DNA from: Pseudarthrobacter chlorophenolicus A6
Lineage (GTDB): Bacteria > Actinomycetota > Actinomycetes > Actinomycetales > Micrococcaceae
Reading direction: 5' to 3'
NCBI RefSeq assembly: GCF_000022025.1
Contig: NC_011886.1
Location: 1,116,097 to 1,180,096, forward strand
Length of the DNA stretch: 64,000 nucleotides
Position 1 is the stretch's first letter, and each line of letters opens with the position of its first letter. Of this stretch, positions 24,830-37,144 are shown one piece after another. The notes beneath the pieces were generated by a model. That model worked only from the letters and a program-made list of their open reading frames with translations, was not told the DNA's origin and did not search any database. The translations under genes and the position numbers were made by a program.

Positions 24830-26224
24830 ATGGGCTTCCTGGACCGTGAAAGAACCATCGCGCCGGCGGGTTTCAACCGCTGGCTGGTACCGCCGGCGGC
24901 GCTCGCCGTCCACCTCTGCATCGGCCAGGCCTACGCCACCAGCGTGTACAAGACGGCGCTGGTCAAGCACTTCGGCGCCAGCCTCACCGAGATCGGCCTG
25001 ATCTTCTCCATCGCCATCGTGATGCTGGGCCTGTCCGCCGCGATCATGGGCACGTGGGTGGACCGGAACGGCCCGCGGAAGGCGATGTTCACCTCCGCCA
25101 TGTTCTGGGTGGGCGGGTTCCTCATCGGCTCGCTGGGCATCTTCACCCACCAGCTGTGGCTCGTCTACCTGGGTTACGGCGTGGTAGGCGGCATTGGCCT
25201 GGGCATCGGCTACATTTCGCCGGTGTCCACACTGATCAAGTGGTTCCCGGACCGGCCCGGCCTGGCTACCGGCATGGCCATCATGGGCTTTGGCGGCGGG
25301 GCGCTCATCGCCAGTCCGGTGTCCACGGCGCTGCTCAAGGCGTACGACCCCAACTCCGGCGCGCAGGGCTGGGTGGCCAGCGGTGATGCCGTGGGCAGGC
25401 TCTTCCTGACCCTCGCCGTCGCCTACCTCGTGTACATGCTGTTCGGCGCCTTCACCATCAAAGTCCCCGCGGACGGCTGGCGCCCGGCCGGGTTCGACCC
25501 CGCCAAGGTCAAGGCCGCCAAACTCGTGACCACCGAGAATGTCTCCGCCAAGAACGCCGTGAAGACCCCGCAGTTCTGGCTGGTGTGGGTGGCCCTGTTC
25601 TGCAACGTCACCGCGGGCATCGGCATCCTGGAGCAGGCTGCGCCCATGATCCAGGACTTCTTCAGGACGTCCGACGGCGCCTCCGCGGTGAGTGCCGCCG
25701 TCGCCGCAGGGTTCGTGGGGCTGCTGTCCATCGGCAACATGGCGGGCCGGTTCGCCTGGAGTGCCACCTCGGACATCACCGGCCGCAAGCGCATCTACAT
25801 GCTGTACCTGGGCGTCGGGGCGCTGCTGTACACGGTGCTGGCGCTGGCAGGATCCAGCACCACCATCCTGTACGTGGCGCTGGCGTTCCTCATCATCTCG
25901 TTCTACGGCGGCGGGTTCGCCACCGTCCCCGCCTACCTCCGCGACCTCTTCGGCACCTTCCAGGTGGGTGCCATCCACGGGCGGCTGCTGACCGCGTGGT
26001 CTGCTGCCGGCGTCGCAGGCCCTTTGATCGTCAACGCGTTCTTGGATGCCCAGGGCAAGCCGGGCCAGCTGACCGCCGCGTCCTACCAGCCCGCGCTGCT
26101 CACCATGGTGGCGCTGCTGGTGGTCGGGTTTGCGGCGAACCTGCTGGTCAAACCCGTCAGCGCACGGTTCCACGAACCCCGCCCGGACCGCGAACGCCCG
26201 CACGAACCCGCCATGGAGGCCTGA
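24830..26224 (+). CDS. OFA-family MFS transporter
   Basis: A 464-residue membrane protein with 12 predicted helices of the oxalate:formate antiporter (OFA) branch of the MFS, which moves small carboxylates. The helix 1 region (PPAALAVHLCIGQAYATSVYK) and the loop GTWVDRNGPRKAMF (motif A) are typical. AGGGGA lies 9 nt upstream of the ATG. A 47-residue membrane protein gene begins 2 nt after its stop codon and is almost certainly cotranscribed. The carboxylate carried is unknown. Confidence 0.92.
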   Translation: MGFLDRERTIAPAGFNRWLVPPAALAVHLCIGQAYATSVYKTALVKHFGASLTEIGLIFSIAIVMLGLSAAIMGTWVDRNGPRKAMFTSAMFWVGGFLIGSLGIFTHQLWLVYLGYGVVGGIGLGIGYISPVSTLIKWFPDRPGLATGMAIMGFGGGALIASPVSTALLKAYDPNSGAQGWVASGDAVGRLFLTLAVAYLVYMLFGAFTIKVPADGWRPAGFDPAKVKAAKLVTTENVSAKNAVKTPQFWLVWVALFCNVTAGIGILEQAAPMIQDFFRTSDGASAVSAAVAAGFVGLLSIGNMAGRFAWSATSDITGRKRIYMLYLGVGALLYTVLALAGSSTTILYVALAFLIISFYGGGFATVPAYLRDLFGTFQVGAIHGRLLTAWSAAGVAGPLIVNAFLDAQGKPGQLTAASYQPALLTMVALLVVGFAANLLVKPVSARFHEPRPDRERPHEPAMEA

Positions 26225-26225
26225 G

Positions 26226-26369
26226 ATGAGCAACAATCCCGCTTCACCGGACAACACGGCCGTGAACACCGCCACCGGAAAGCTAGCACTCGGCTGGGCC
26301 CTGGTGGGGGTGCCGCTGGCCTACGGCGTCTACGAAACCCTCACCCGGGTGGCGGCCCTGTTCGGCTGA
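26226..26369 (+). CDS. Small one-helix protein, putative MFS transporter small subunit
   Basis: A 47-residue protein with a hydrophilic first third (MSNNPASPDNTAVNTAT) and a single hydrophobic helix (LALGWALVGVPLAYGVYETL) covering most of the rest. It begins one base after the TGA of the OFA transporter gene (TGAG ATG), so it should be translated by coupling. The position and one-helix shape fit small partner proteins kept next to OFA-type transporters in actinobacteria, from memory of such annotations. Whether it helps assembly or gating is not known. Confidence 0.75.
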   Translation: MSNNPASPDNTAVNTATGKLALGWALVGVPLAYGVYETLTRVAALFG

Positions 26370-26407
26370 GCCTTCGGCGCTCGACGGCGACCCGCGCCTG
26401 TGCCCCA

Positions 26408-30011
<3,604 letters not shown>

Positions 30012-30046
30012 CGGCCATTGGGCTCCCCAAACACCAGGATGCCCGA

Positions 30047-30877
30047 GTGCACACGATTAAGAAGGTTCTCAACTCCAGCGTCGTGCTCGTCGAAGACGGG
30101 CGCGGCGTGGAGCGGGTGCTCCTGGGCAAGGGGATCGGCTACGGCCAGAAGGCAGGGCAACAGATTGCCGCGTCCGAGGGCGAACGGGTGTTCGTCGCCC
30201 TCGACGACGCTGACAAGCGCAACCTGGTGGAGCTGCTGGCCCAGATTCCTGCCGAGTTCATCGACCTCACCCGCAGCATCGTGCACGACGCCGAACAGGC
30301 CGGCCTGGCACTTGACCCGCACATCTACCTGGCGCTGACCGACCACCTGCACTTCGCCGTCGACCGGCAGCGGCGCGGGCTCAAAATCGTGAACAAACTG
30401 GCCTGGGAGATGCGGACCATCTACCCCAAGCAGTACGAGATCGGCGTCAAGGCCCTCGCGGCGATGCAGGACCGGCTCGGTGTATCGCTGCCGGACGACG
30501 AGGCAGCCAACATCGCCTTCCACCTGGCCAATGCGGACGAAGGCAGGGCCGGCGTGGATTCACTGCAGGTGGTCCAGCTCATCCGTGAGATCACCACCAT
30601 CGTGTCCCACACGGCCGCCATCCAGCTTAACCGCGAGGACCTCCACTCCGCCCGGTTCGTCGCGCACCTGCAGTACCTGGTGGAACGGTTCTTCACCAGC
30701 AAGCTCCTGCACAGTAACGACGACTTCCTGTTCCACAGCCTGAGCCAGCGGTACCCGCGGGCCGTTGCCTCGGCCGAGCGGGTGCGCGCCTTTGTCCACG
30801 GCAAACACGGGGTCATGCTGCCCAATGAGGAAGTCGCGTTCCTTGCCCTTCACATTGCCCGCGCCGCACCCGAATAA
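30047..30877 (+). CDS. BglG/LicT-type PRD transcriptional antiterminator
   Basis: A 276-residue RNA-binding antiterminator. Residues 1-55 are the CAT RNA-binding domain (IKKVLNSSVVLVEDGRGVERVLLGKGIGYG), followed by PRD1 (about 70-165) and PRD2 (about 175-276). PRD histidines that PTS proteins phosphorylate in this family are visible in TDHLHFAVDR, IAFHLAN, VAHLQYLVERFF and ALHIARA. It should bind the RAT at 26554-26584 and keep the operon on when sugar is present, giving positive autoregulation. The start is GTG at 30047, 35 nt after the glucosidase. Confidence 0.94.
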   Translation: MHTIKKVLNSSVVLVEDGRGVERVLLGKGIGYGQKAGQQIAASEGERVFVALDDADKRNLVELLAQIPAEFIDLTRSIVHDAEQAGLALDPHIYLALTDHLHFAVDRQRRGLKIVNKLAWEMRTIYPKQYEIGVKALAAMQDRLGVSLPDDEAANIAFHLANADEGRAGVDSLQVVQLIREITTIVSHTAAIQLNREDLHSARFVAHLQYLVERFFTSKLLHSNDDFLFHSLSQRYPRAVASAERVRAFVHGKHGVMLPNEEVAFLALHIARAAPE

Positions 30878-30916
30878 GTCTTTCCGATTCAACACCACCC
30901 ACTGAAAGGCCATCCC

Positions 30917-31183
30917 TTGGCACAACGCATCACGTCCATCGCTTCCGCCGTCGGACTCCACGCCCGTCCCGCATCGATCCTCGCCAACGCCGCCTCGGAG
31001 TCCGGGCACGACGTCACGCTCACTGCCAAGGGCCGGACGGTCGACGCCGAAAGCCTCCTTTCCGTGCTCAGCCTCGGCATCGTGCACGGAGACGAAGTAG
31101 TGATCACCGTGGAGGGCGCCGAGGACGAACGCGTGGCCGACGAGATCACCGCGCTGCTCGCCACGGACCTCGACAACGACTGA
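30917..31183 (+). CDS. HPr phosphocarrier protein
   Basis: An 88-residue cytoplasmic phosphocarrier that passes phosphate from enzyme I to PTS permeases. The active-site His15 is in VGLHARPAS. A serine in DAESLLSVLSLG lies at the regulatory Ser46 region known from low-GC Gram-positives, though HPr kinase is generally absent in actinobacteria. The start is TTG at 30917 with GAAAGG upstream. It sits inside the beta-glucoside operon rather than beside enzyme I, so HPr supply may rise with the permease. Confidence 0.94.
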   Translation: MAQRITSIASAVGLHARPASILANAASESGHDVTLTAKGRTVDAESLLSVLSLGIVHGDEVVITVEGAEDERVADEITALLATDLDND

Positions 31184-31872
31184 TGCCGGCTGCCCGCATC
31201 CACTTCGTCCGCCACGCGGAGACGCTGTTTAACGTCAACGGGCAGCTGCAGGGCTGGTGCGACTCTCCGCTCACCGACCGGGGAGAACGCCAGGCAGCAG
31301 CCCTGGGCGAGCGGCTGCGGCAGGTTCCGCTGGCCGCGGCCTTCTGCAGCGACCTCACCCGGACCCGTACCACCGCCGCGGCGGCACTGGCCGGGCACCC
31401 GGACGTGGCCCTTAAGGAGATGCCTGAGCTGCGGGAGTGGCACTTCGGCGCTTGGGAGGGCCAGCCCAATGCCTCCCTCTGGGGCCCGGTCTTCCGGGAC
31501 CACGGCTACACCTACGCCCCTGCCTCGCCCGACTGGCCACAGATGACGGCCGGCGGCTATGACACCGTGATCGACGCCGTGCACCGGCACGATCCGAGCT
31601 GCCGGGCAGAAAACGCCCGGCAGGTCCGCGACCGGCTGGCGAAGGGGCTGGACGTGGTCACGGCGGCCGCCGGACACGCCGCCGCCACCGGCGCCGGCGA
31701 AATTCTGGTGGTCACGCATGGTGTTGTCCTGGGAACGCTGCTCCGCCAGATCGCACCAGACCACGTCCTGGCCGGCGGATTTCCCAACTGCGGGCTGGTC
31801 ACCGTCACATGGCGCGACGGCACCGTTACTGTCGGAGAGACGGACGATTCCTGTGCCGTGGCACCCGCCTAA
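31183..31872 (+). CDS. Histidine phosphatase family protein
   Basis: A 229-residue enzyme of the phosphoglycerate mutase-like histidine phosphatase superfamily. The catalytic RHAE motif is at residues 10-13 (His11) with LFNVNGQLQGW just after, and the second histidine is in VVTHGVVLG. Its ATG overlaps the HPr stop codon by one base. A substrate is not evident; a sugar phosphate made in this operon is a reasonable guess, since such phosphatases relieve sugar-phosphate stress in other bacteria. That is inference only. Confidence 0.88.
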   Translation: MPAARIHFVRHAETLFNVNGQLQGWCDSPLTDRGERQAAALGERLRQVPLAAAFCSDLTRTRTTAAAALAGHPDVALKEMPELREWHFGAWEGQPNASLWGPVFRDHGYTYAPASPDWPQMTAGGYDTVIDAVHRHDPSCRAENARQVRDRLAKGLDVVTAAAGHAAATGAGEILVVTHGVVLGTLLRQIAPDHVLAGGFPNCGLVTVTWRDGTVTVGETDDSCAVAPA

Positions 31873-31914
31873 ACCGGGATCAACCCAAACACCAGAACTG
31901 CGAAGGAACTGCAC

Positions 31915-33327
31915 ATGATTGAGCCGGCGGTGCTGACCGAGACACTCTCCCACGACCTCGCCGCGCTGGCACCGGGCGGGCAGGTCCTCACCGATGACGC
32001 GTCGCTGGCGGAATACAGCCATGACGACGCCGAGTGGGCGCCCTTCGAGGCACCCCTCGCCGTCGTCCTCGCAACCAGCACCACGGAAGTCGCCGCCATC
32101 GTCAAATATGCGCGCAAACGGGGGATCCGCATCGTTCCCCGCGGTTCCGGGACTGGACTGTCCGGGGGAGCGAACGGAGTGCGGAACTGCATCGTCGTTT
32201 CGCTGGAACTCATGCGCGAGGTCGTCGAGATCAACGTCGACGAGCGGTACGCCGTGGCCCAGGCCGGCGTCATCAACGACGCGCTCCGGGAGGCCGCGGC
32301 TGCCGTCGGGCTTTGGTATCCGCCGGACCCGGCCAGCTCGGCCATCTCCACCATCGGAGGCAATGCCGCCACAAACGCCGGCGGCATTTGCTGCGTGAAG
32401 TACGGCGTCACCCGCGACTACGTGCTGGGACTGACGGTGGTCCTCGCCGACGGGGAAACCGTTCATCTGGGCCGGCGCACCGCCAAGGGCGTCACCGGCT
32501 ATGACCTGACCGGGCTGATGGTGGGCTCCGAAGGCACCCTGGGCATCATCACCGAGGTGACGGTGAAGCTCCTGCCGCTGGCCGGCCGCGTGGAACAGGG
32601 CATCATCGGCTACTTCCCCTCGCTGCCGGCCGCGGGAGCCGCCGTCGCCGCCGTCTCGTCGGAGGGGATCGTCCCGGCAGCCCTCGAACTCATCGACCGG
32701 ACCTGCCTGCGCGCGGTGGACGACTGGCTGCAGCTAGGCCTTCCGGCAGACGCGCACGTCCTGCTGCTCGCCAAGGTGGACGAACCCGGTGCCGCCGGCC
32801 GTGAACTGGCGGACCGCGTCGCGGCGATCTTCACGGCCGCCGGGGGAGTGGACGTTGAACAAGCCGCCGACTCGGACGACGTTGCCCGGCTGTTCCTCGC
32901 GCGCCGCATGGCCTACCCGTCGCTGGAACGCCTTGGCCCGGTCCTGACCGAGGACGTCTGCGTGCCGCGCTCGGCCGTGCCGGAGATGCTGTCCCGGATC
33001 CAGGCTTCGGCCGCGAGGCACGACGTTGTCATCGCGAACATCGCCCACGCCGGCGACGGGAATTTGCACCCGCTCATCATCGCTCCCGAGGGCGACCTCG
33101 ACGCGAAGGCCCGGGCCAAGGCTGCGTTCGACGAAATCGTCGATGACTGCCGGGCCCTCGGCGGCACCGTCACCGGCGAACACGGCGTGGGCCTGCTGAA
33201 GCTGCCGGGCGCCGCCGTCGAACTTGAACCTCGGGTGATCGGCATGCACCAGGCGGTGAAGGATGCGCTGCACCCGGACGGACTGTTCAACCCGGGCAAG
33301 GCGTTCCCGCAAACTGCTAAGGCTTAG
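31915..33327 (+). CDS. FAD-binding oxidase (GlcD / D-lactate dehydrogenase-like)
   Basis: A 470-residue flavoprotein of the glycolate oxidase subunit D / D-2-hydroxyacid dehydrogenase group. The FAD-binding (PCMH-type) domain spans about residues 40-220 with PRGSGTGLSGGANG at 76-89 and SEGTLGIITEVTVKL near 200. The C-terminal domain contains the conserved IAHAGDGNLHP and TGEHGVGLLK, whose histidines bind metal or substrate. It follows the phosphatase by 42 nt on the same strand, so it may be the last gene of the PTS operon. How a hydroxyacid oxidase serves beta-glucoside use is unclear. Confidence 0.92.
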   Translation: MIEPAVLTETLSHDLAALAPGGQVLTDDASLAEYSHDDAEWAPFEAPLAVVLATSTTEVAAIVKYARKRGIRIVPRGSGTGLSGGANGVRNCIVVSLELMREVVEINVDERYAVAQAGVINDALREAAAAVGLWYPPDPASSAISTIGGNAATNAGGICCVKYGVTRDYVLGLTVVLADGETVHLGRRTAKGVTGYDLTGLMVGSEGTLGIITEVTVKLLPLAGRVEQGIIGYFPSLPAAGAAVAAVSSEGIVPAALELIDRTCLRAVDDWLQLGLPADAHVLLLAKVDEPGAAGRELADRVAAIFTAAGGVDVEQAADSDDVARLFLARRMAYPSLERLGPVLTEDVCVPRSAVPEMLSRIQASAARHDVVIANIAHAGDGNLHPLIIAPEGDLDAKARAKAAFDEIVDDCRALGGTVTGEHGVGLLKLPGAAVELEPRVIGMHQAVKDALHPDGLFNPGKAFPQTAKA

Positions 33328-33348
33328 CGTCCAGGCGCTTTTGGTGAT

Positions 33349-34068
33349 TTACGACGCCGGCTCCGCAACAGGAGCCGCCGCATCCTGCCGGGTCACCGCA
33401 TTCCAACCCACCACGGCCACGAAGAGGGTGATCAGGGCGGTCATCAGCACGCCGAGGCCGATGTGGATCTGCAGCAGCACGGTGCCCAGCGCCGCCCCGG
33501 CCATGATCAGCCCCACCGCCGCGAGCCGTCGGCCCCAGAACGGATGGGTGCCGGCACCCAGGCGCGAATCGGCTGCCAGCCCGGTGATGGTGGAGGTAAC
33601 CACCACGGTGGACACATCCTTGACGTTGAGGTGGCGGGCAGTGGCGGCCTGGACGCCCATCGCGACGGCCAGGGCACCCGTGATCGCCACCGTCAGGAGC
33701 TCGTTGTCCCGCGGTGTAACCCCGCTGAGCAGTGCTATGGCCACGGCGGCCATCACGGCGCCCACGCCCGCCAGCAGCCCGGTGGTTCGGTGCGTCCAGC
33801 CTGACTTGATGGTGCGCAGGGTCCGCCCGGACACCAGGGCGCCCGCCATGAATCCTGCCAGCGCCACGATCGGCCCCAGGACCGGCAGGTTGTCGCCGCC
33901 CATCAGCGCCATGCCCAGGATCACCACATTGCCGGTCATGTTCGCCGTGAAGACGCGGTCCAGGCCGAGATAACCCACCGCATCGATCACCCCCGTGGAA
34001 AACGTCAGCATCAGCATGAGCACCAGGTGCAGCCGGGACGGGTCGGCGGGGAAGAAGCGTGCGGGCAT
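33349..34068 (-). CDS. DUF1275 (YoaK-like) membrane protein
   Basis: A 239-residue membrane protein with about six helices, matching DUF1275 by the opening LTFSTGVIDAVGYLGLDRVFTANMTGN (about residues 21-47) and the later ARHLNVKDVSTVVVTSTITGL. Function in the family is unknown; a transporter role is assumed by some. AAAGG lies 7-8 nt upstream of ATG 34068. It is convergent with the PTS operon, whose last gene ends 22 nt away. Confidence 0.88.
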   Translation of the reverse strand: MPARFFPADPSRLHLVLMLMLTFSTGVIDAVGYLGLDRVFTANMTGNVVILGMALMGGDNLPVLGPIVALAGFMAGALVSGRTLRTIKSGWTHRTTGLLAGVGAVMAAVAIALLSGVTPRDNELLTVAITGALAVAMGVQAATARHLNVKDVSTVVVTSTITGLAADSRLGAGTHPFWGRRLAAVGLIMAGAALGTVLLQIHIGLGVLMTALITLFVAVVGWNAVTRQDAAAPVAEPAS

Positions 34069-34137
34069 GCGGTGGCCTTTCACGGGTCCGGGAACGGGGG
34101 GGAGGCCGGTTGGCCGGCTTTTCCAGTATGCGCCCGT

Positions 34138-34235
34138 GTCACGCAGAGCACGCTTTAGATGACGCACGACGGCGGAGCCTTGGTATTTGCTGGGTCTGCC
34201 GCCGTCGGGCGGGCCAACAGTATGCCCTGCGTGAC
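34138..34235. repeat. 98-99 bp element with inverted ends, copy 2
   Basis: The left arm GTCACGCAGAGCACGCTTT (34138-34156) matches copy 1 at 17 of 19 bases. The right arm (34217-34235, ending GCCCTGCGTGAC) pairs with it at about 14 of 19. CACGACGGCGGAGCC lies at the same inner place as in copy 1. It sits between the divergent-facing ends of DUF1275 and DUF2177 genes. Confidence 0.65.
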
Positions 34236-34262
34236 GCCGGGTGCGCGGAACCTAAGGCGGGG

Positions 34263-34691
34263 TCAGGCAGCCCGCTCCGCCAGCCGCCGTCGTAATACCA
34301 GGGAGGTCAGCCAAGTGACGAGGCTGCAGGCCGCGGCGCCCCAGAGAATGTCCGTTACCGCCACGAGGGCGGTGAAGTCCTTAAGGACGGCCAGCGCGGT
34401 GAGCGCCCAGGTGGCGTAGGTGAAAAACCCGAACAGTGCCGCACCGGTCACGCGTTGCCGGAGGGTTAGGCCGGTGCTGTTGGGCCGGACCCCGAAGTGC
34501 ACCATCCCGGCCACGAAGATGACGTAGAACAGGACGGCTGCCACAAAGTTGGTCTCCTCCGCGAGGATGCCCCCGATGGCCGATTTGTACAGCGGATTCG
34601 CCACTCCCAGGATCCACACCACGTCCAGTACTGCGAAGATGAGGGCGGCGACGGCATAGGCTGTCAGCCAGTTTTTGGTTCGATGGCTCAT
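34263..34691 (-). CDS. DUF2177 membrane protein
   Basis: A 142-residue membrane protein with four helices. DUF2177 features are LIFAVLDVVWILGV in helix 1, the NFVAAVLFYVIFVAGMVHFGV stretch, and FGFFTYATWALTALAVLKDF followed by VAVTDILWGA. The family has no known function. AGGAG lies 7 nt upstream of ATG 34691. It is divergent from the DUF1295 gene, with 166 nt of shared upstream region. Confidence 0.88.
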   Translation of the reverse strand: MSHRTKNWLTAYAVAALIFAVLDVVWILGVANPLYKSAIGGILAEETNFVAAVLFYVIFVAGMVHFGVRPNSTGLTLRQRVTGAALFGFFTYATWALTALAVLKDFTALVAVTDILWGAAACSLVTWLTSLVLRRRLAERAA

Positions 34692-34857
34692 GCTGTGCTC
34701 CTGGAATCGGTGGACGGCTGCAGTGGCAGTTCGGCGCCGACGGGGTGTCCGGACGGGTTCACCCATACAAAACCGGTTTGGCTCCGAAGACTGGGTGGGC
34801 GGGCAGACCGCGCCGCGCAGCAGCGTGCGGCAGGCCAGGGGAAAGGACCTTGAAGCA

Positions 34858-35727
34858 ATGAAGGACAAGAGCCGTAAGGCGCTCATCAGTGTAGGGCTCG
34901 CGGTGGTGGCCGCAGTGCTCATCGCCTGGGCGGGAAGCCAGGGCGGGTCGGAAATCGGCGGCTTCCCTGTGTTCGCTCTGGGTGTGGCGGCCGCAATGCT
35001 GATCCAGTGGCTGGTGTTCATCCCTTCCTTCGCGAAGCAGACCGAGAAGTTCTACGACCTCACCGGCGCCCTGACCTACATCTCCATCACGGTGTTCCTG
35101 GTGCTGGCCAGCCCGGGAATCGACGCCCGCGGCATGCTGCTGGCGGCAATGGTGGTGCTGTGGTCCCTCAGGCTGGGCGGCTTCCTCTTCCTCCGCGTCA
35201 TGAAGCACGGCAAGGACGACCGCTTCGATGAACTGAAGCCCGATTTCGCCCGCTACCTCAACACGTGGACCCTTCAGGGGCTGTGGGTGGTGCTCACCGC
35301 CGCTCTGGTCTGGGTGGCCATCACCTCGGACAAGAAAGTGGGCCTGGACGCGTTCTTCTGGGTCGGCCTTGCCGTGTGGATCCTGGGCATCACCGTGGAA
35401 ATCATCGCCGACGTGCAGAAGACCCGGTTCAAGAACAACCCCGACAACCAGGGCCACTTTATCTCCACGGGGCTCTGGTCCAAGAGCCGGCACCCCAACT
35501 ACTTCGGCGAAATCACGCTCTGGGTAGGCGTCGCCATCATCGCCCTGCCAGTGCTCCAGGGCTGGCAGTGGGCTGCCCTCGTCTCGCCGGTCTTCGTCAC
35601 CCTGCTGCTCACCAAGGGCAGCGGCGTCCCGCCGCTCGAGGAGAAGGCGGACAGGAAGTGGGGCGGCCAGCCGGACTACGAGGAGTACAAGAAGAGCACC
35701 CCGGTACTGGTGCCCAAACTCTCGTAG
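34858..35727 (+). CDS. DUF1295 membrane protein (steroid 5-alpha-reductase-like)
   Basis: A 289-residue membrane protein with about seven helices of the DUF1295 family, related to the NADPH-dependent steroid reductase / isoprenylcysteine methyltransferase fold. The C-terminal signature GLWSKSRHPNYFGEITLWVG (about residues 206-225) is the cofactor-binding region of that superfamily. The ATG at 34858 is preceded by AAAGGA 12 nt away. The substrate in bacteria is unknown. A short GC-rich hairpin (35750-35783) follows the stop codon. Confidence 0.9.
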   Translation: MKDKSRKALISVGLAVVAAVLIAWAGSQGGSEIGGFPVFALGVAAAMLIQWLVFIPSFAKQTEKFYDLTGALTYISITVFLVLASPGIDARGMLLAAMVVLWSLRLGGFLFLRVMKHGKDDRFDELKPDFARYLNTWTLQGLWVVLTAALVWVAITSDKKVGLDAFFWVGLAVWILGITVEIIADVQKTRFKNNPDNQGHFISTGLWSKSRHPNYFGEITLWVGVAIIALPVLQGWQWAALVSPVFVTLLLTKGSGVPPLEEKADRKWGGQPDYEEYKKSTPVLVPKLS

Positions 35728-35749
35728 GCGGTTCCGCCGCGGAGAAGCG

Positions 35750-35783
35750 TACGACGGCGGCACTTGAGCGGGTGCCGCCGCGC
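35750..35783. terminator. ACGACGGCGG-type hairpin after the DUF1295 gene
   Basis: CGGCGGCAC (35755-35763) pairs exactly with GTGCCGCCG (35772-35780) over an 8-nt loop. It has no T-run. The same start, TACGACGGCGGC, occurs at 52274 and 56764. Confidence 0.55.
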
Positions 35784-35789
35784 ATAGGT

Positions 35790-35795
35790 TAGAAT
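35790..35795 (+). promoter_or_regulatory. -10 box (TAGAAT) of the riboswitch-terC unit
   Basis: TAGAAT lies 7-8 nt upstream of the first riboswitch bases and no good -35 is seen. Transcription would start just ahead of the aptamer. Confidence 0.5.
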
Positions 35796-35802
35796 TGACG
35801 CA

Positions 35803-35902
35803 TCAAGGGGAGTACTCCCGTCTGTGATAGGCCCGTCAATACGGATGCAGCGAAGCGTCCCGGGCCATCGGCTCCGGTTCAACCGGGCGGAGGAGACCTT
35901 GG
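35803..35902 (+). ncRNA. yybP-ykoY manganese riboswitch
   Basis: The leader between the promoter and the TerC-family gene carries both hallmark strands of the yybP-ykoY class: AAGGGGAGTA at its 5' end and GGAGACCTT at its 3' end, which close P1 (AAGG with CCTT). Internal GC helices (for example CGGATGCAGCGAAGCGTCC and CCGGTTCAACCGG) fill the aptamer. The class binds Mn2+ and commonly precedes Mn exporters and TerC/Alx proteins, exactly as here. Translation control is likely, since only 35 nt separate it from the ATG and no terminator is seen. Confidence 0.85.
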
Positions 35903-35937
35903 CGTATCTGTCAGCGCCAACCCCTTGGAGTACCCAA

Positions 35938-37020
35938 ATGCAGGTAACACCACTCATCTGGATCATCACCCTTGCGGTGACCGTCCTGTTCTTCGTTTAC
36001 GAGTTCTTCGCGCATGTGCGCAAACCCCACGAGCCGTCCATCGGTGAATCAGCCCGCTGGTCCGCCTTCTATATCGGACTGGCGTTGCTGTTCGGTGTGG
36101 GGATCGGTATGGTCTTCGGCTGGAACTTTGGCGGTGAGTACTTTGCCGGCTACCTCACCGAGAAAGCCCTCTCGATCGACAACCTGTTTGTCTTCCTCAT
36201 CGTGATGAGCGGGTTCGCTGTCCCGAAGAAGTACCAGCAGAAGGTGCTGATGATCGGCATCGTCATTGCGCTGATCCTGCGCGGCGGCTTCATCGCCATC
36301 GGCGCGGGCCTGATCGAGAACTTCTCCTGGATCTTCTACATCTTCGGCGCGCTGCTGCTGTTCCTGGCTTACAAGCAGGCGTTCGGCAGCCACGAGTCCA
36401 ACCCCGCCGATGGCAAGTTCATGCAGCTGGTGCGCCGCGTCCTGCCCGTCACTGACGAGTACCACGGTGACAAGCTCACGGTGAAGAAGGACGGCAGCCG
36501 CTTCTTCACCCCCATGATGCTCACCATCATCGCCATCGGCTTCGTGGACCTGATCTTCGCCGTTGATTCCATCCCAGCCATTTACGGGCTGACCAACGAG
36601 GCGTACATCGTCTTCACCGCCAACGCGTTCGCCCTGATGGGCCTGCGCCAGCTGTTCTTCCTGATCGGCGGTTTGCTGGAACGCCTGGTGTACCTGGCCC
36701 AGGGCCTGGCAGTGATCCTCGCCTTCATCGGCGTGAAGCTCGTCTTCCACGCTCTGCACGTCAACGAGCTGTCCTTCATCAACGGCGGCCAGCCGCTCCT
36801 GTGGGTCCCGGAAATTCCCATCTGGTTCTCGCTGGTGTTCATCGCCGCCACCATTGCAGTGGCCACGGTTGCCAGCCTGATGAAGACGCGTGGCGATGGC
36901 GACAAGAACGACCGCCACACGGTGAAGGGCGGCCCGGTTACCGCTACGTCCGAGGAGGACCGGGAAACTGGTTCTTCTTCCGACGACGACATGAGCCCGA
37001 CTGTCCGCGCGCAGAAGTAG
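35938..37020 (+). CDS. TerC family integral membrane protein
   Basis: A 360-residue membrane protein with about nine helices, of the TerC/Alx family linked to manganese export and to metalation of secreted enzymes. Conserved acidic motifs in helices are visible: EKALSIDNLFVFLIV at about residues 75-89 and GFVDLIFAVDSIPAI at about 202-216. The last 40 residues are hydrophilic. The yybP-ykoY riboswitch directly upstream is strong support for a manganese-related role. A tellurium role, after which the family is named, is not supported by neighbours. Confidence 0.94.
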   Translation: MQVTPLIWIITLAVTVLFFVYEFFAHVRKPHEPSIGESARWSAFYIGLALLFGVGIGMVFGWNFGGEYFAGYLTEKALSIDNLFVFLIVMSGFAVPKKYQQKVLMIGIVIALILRGGFIAIGAGLIENFSWIFYIFGALLLFLAYKQAFGSHESNPADGKFMQLVRRVLPVTDEYHGDKLTVKKDGSRFFTPMMLTIIAIGFVDLIFAVDSIPAIYGLTNEAYIVFTANAFALMGLRQLFFLIGGLLERLVYLAQGLAVILAFIGVKLVFHALHVNELSFINGGQPLLWVPEIPIWFSLVFIAATIAVATVASLMKTRGDGDKNDRHTVKGGPVTATSEEDRETGSSSDDDMSPTVRAQK

Positions 37021-37144
37021 CCGCTGTGACCCACCGCATATCAGGCAGTTTCGGCCGCTAGGGCGGTTGGGGAGTGCTGATGGCCCTCAGGATCCCTGTG
37101 TTTGTGGGGGTTTTGGGGGCTGTTGGCTGTTGTGGGGGACCGAT

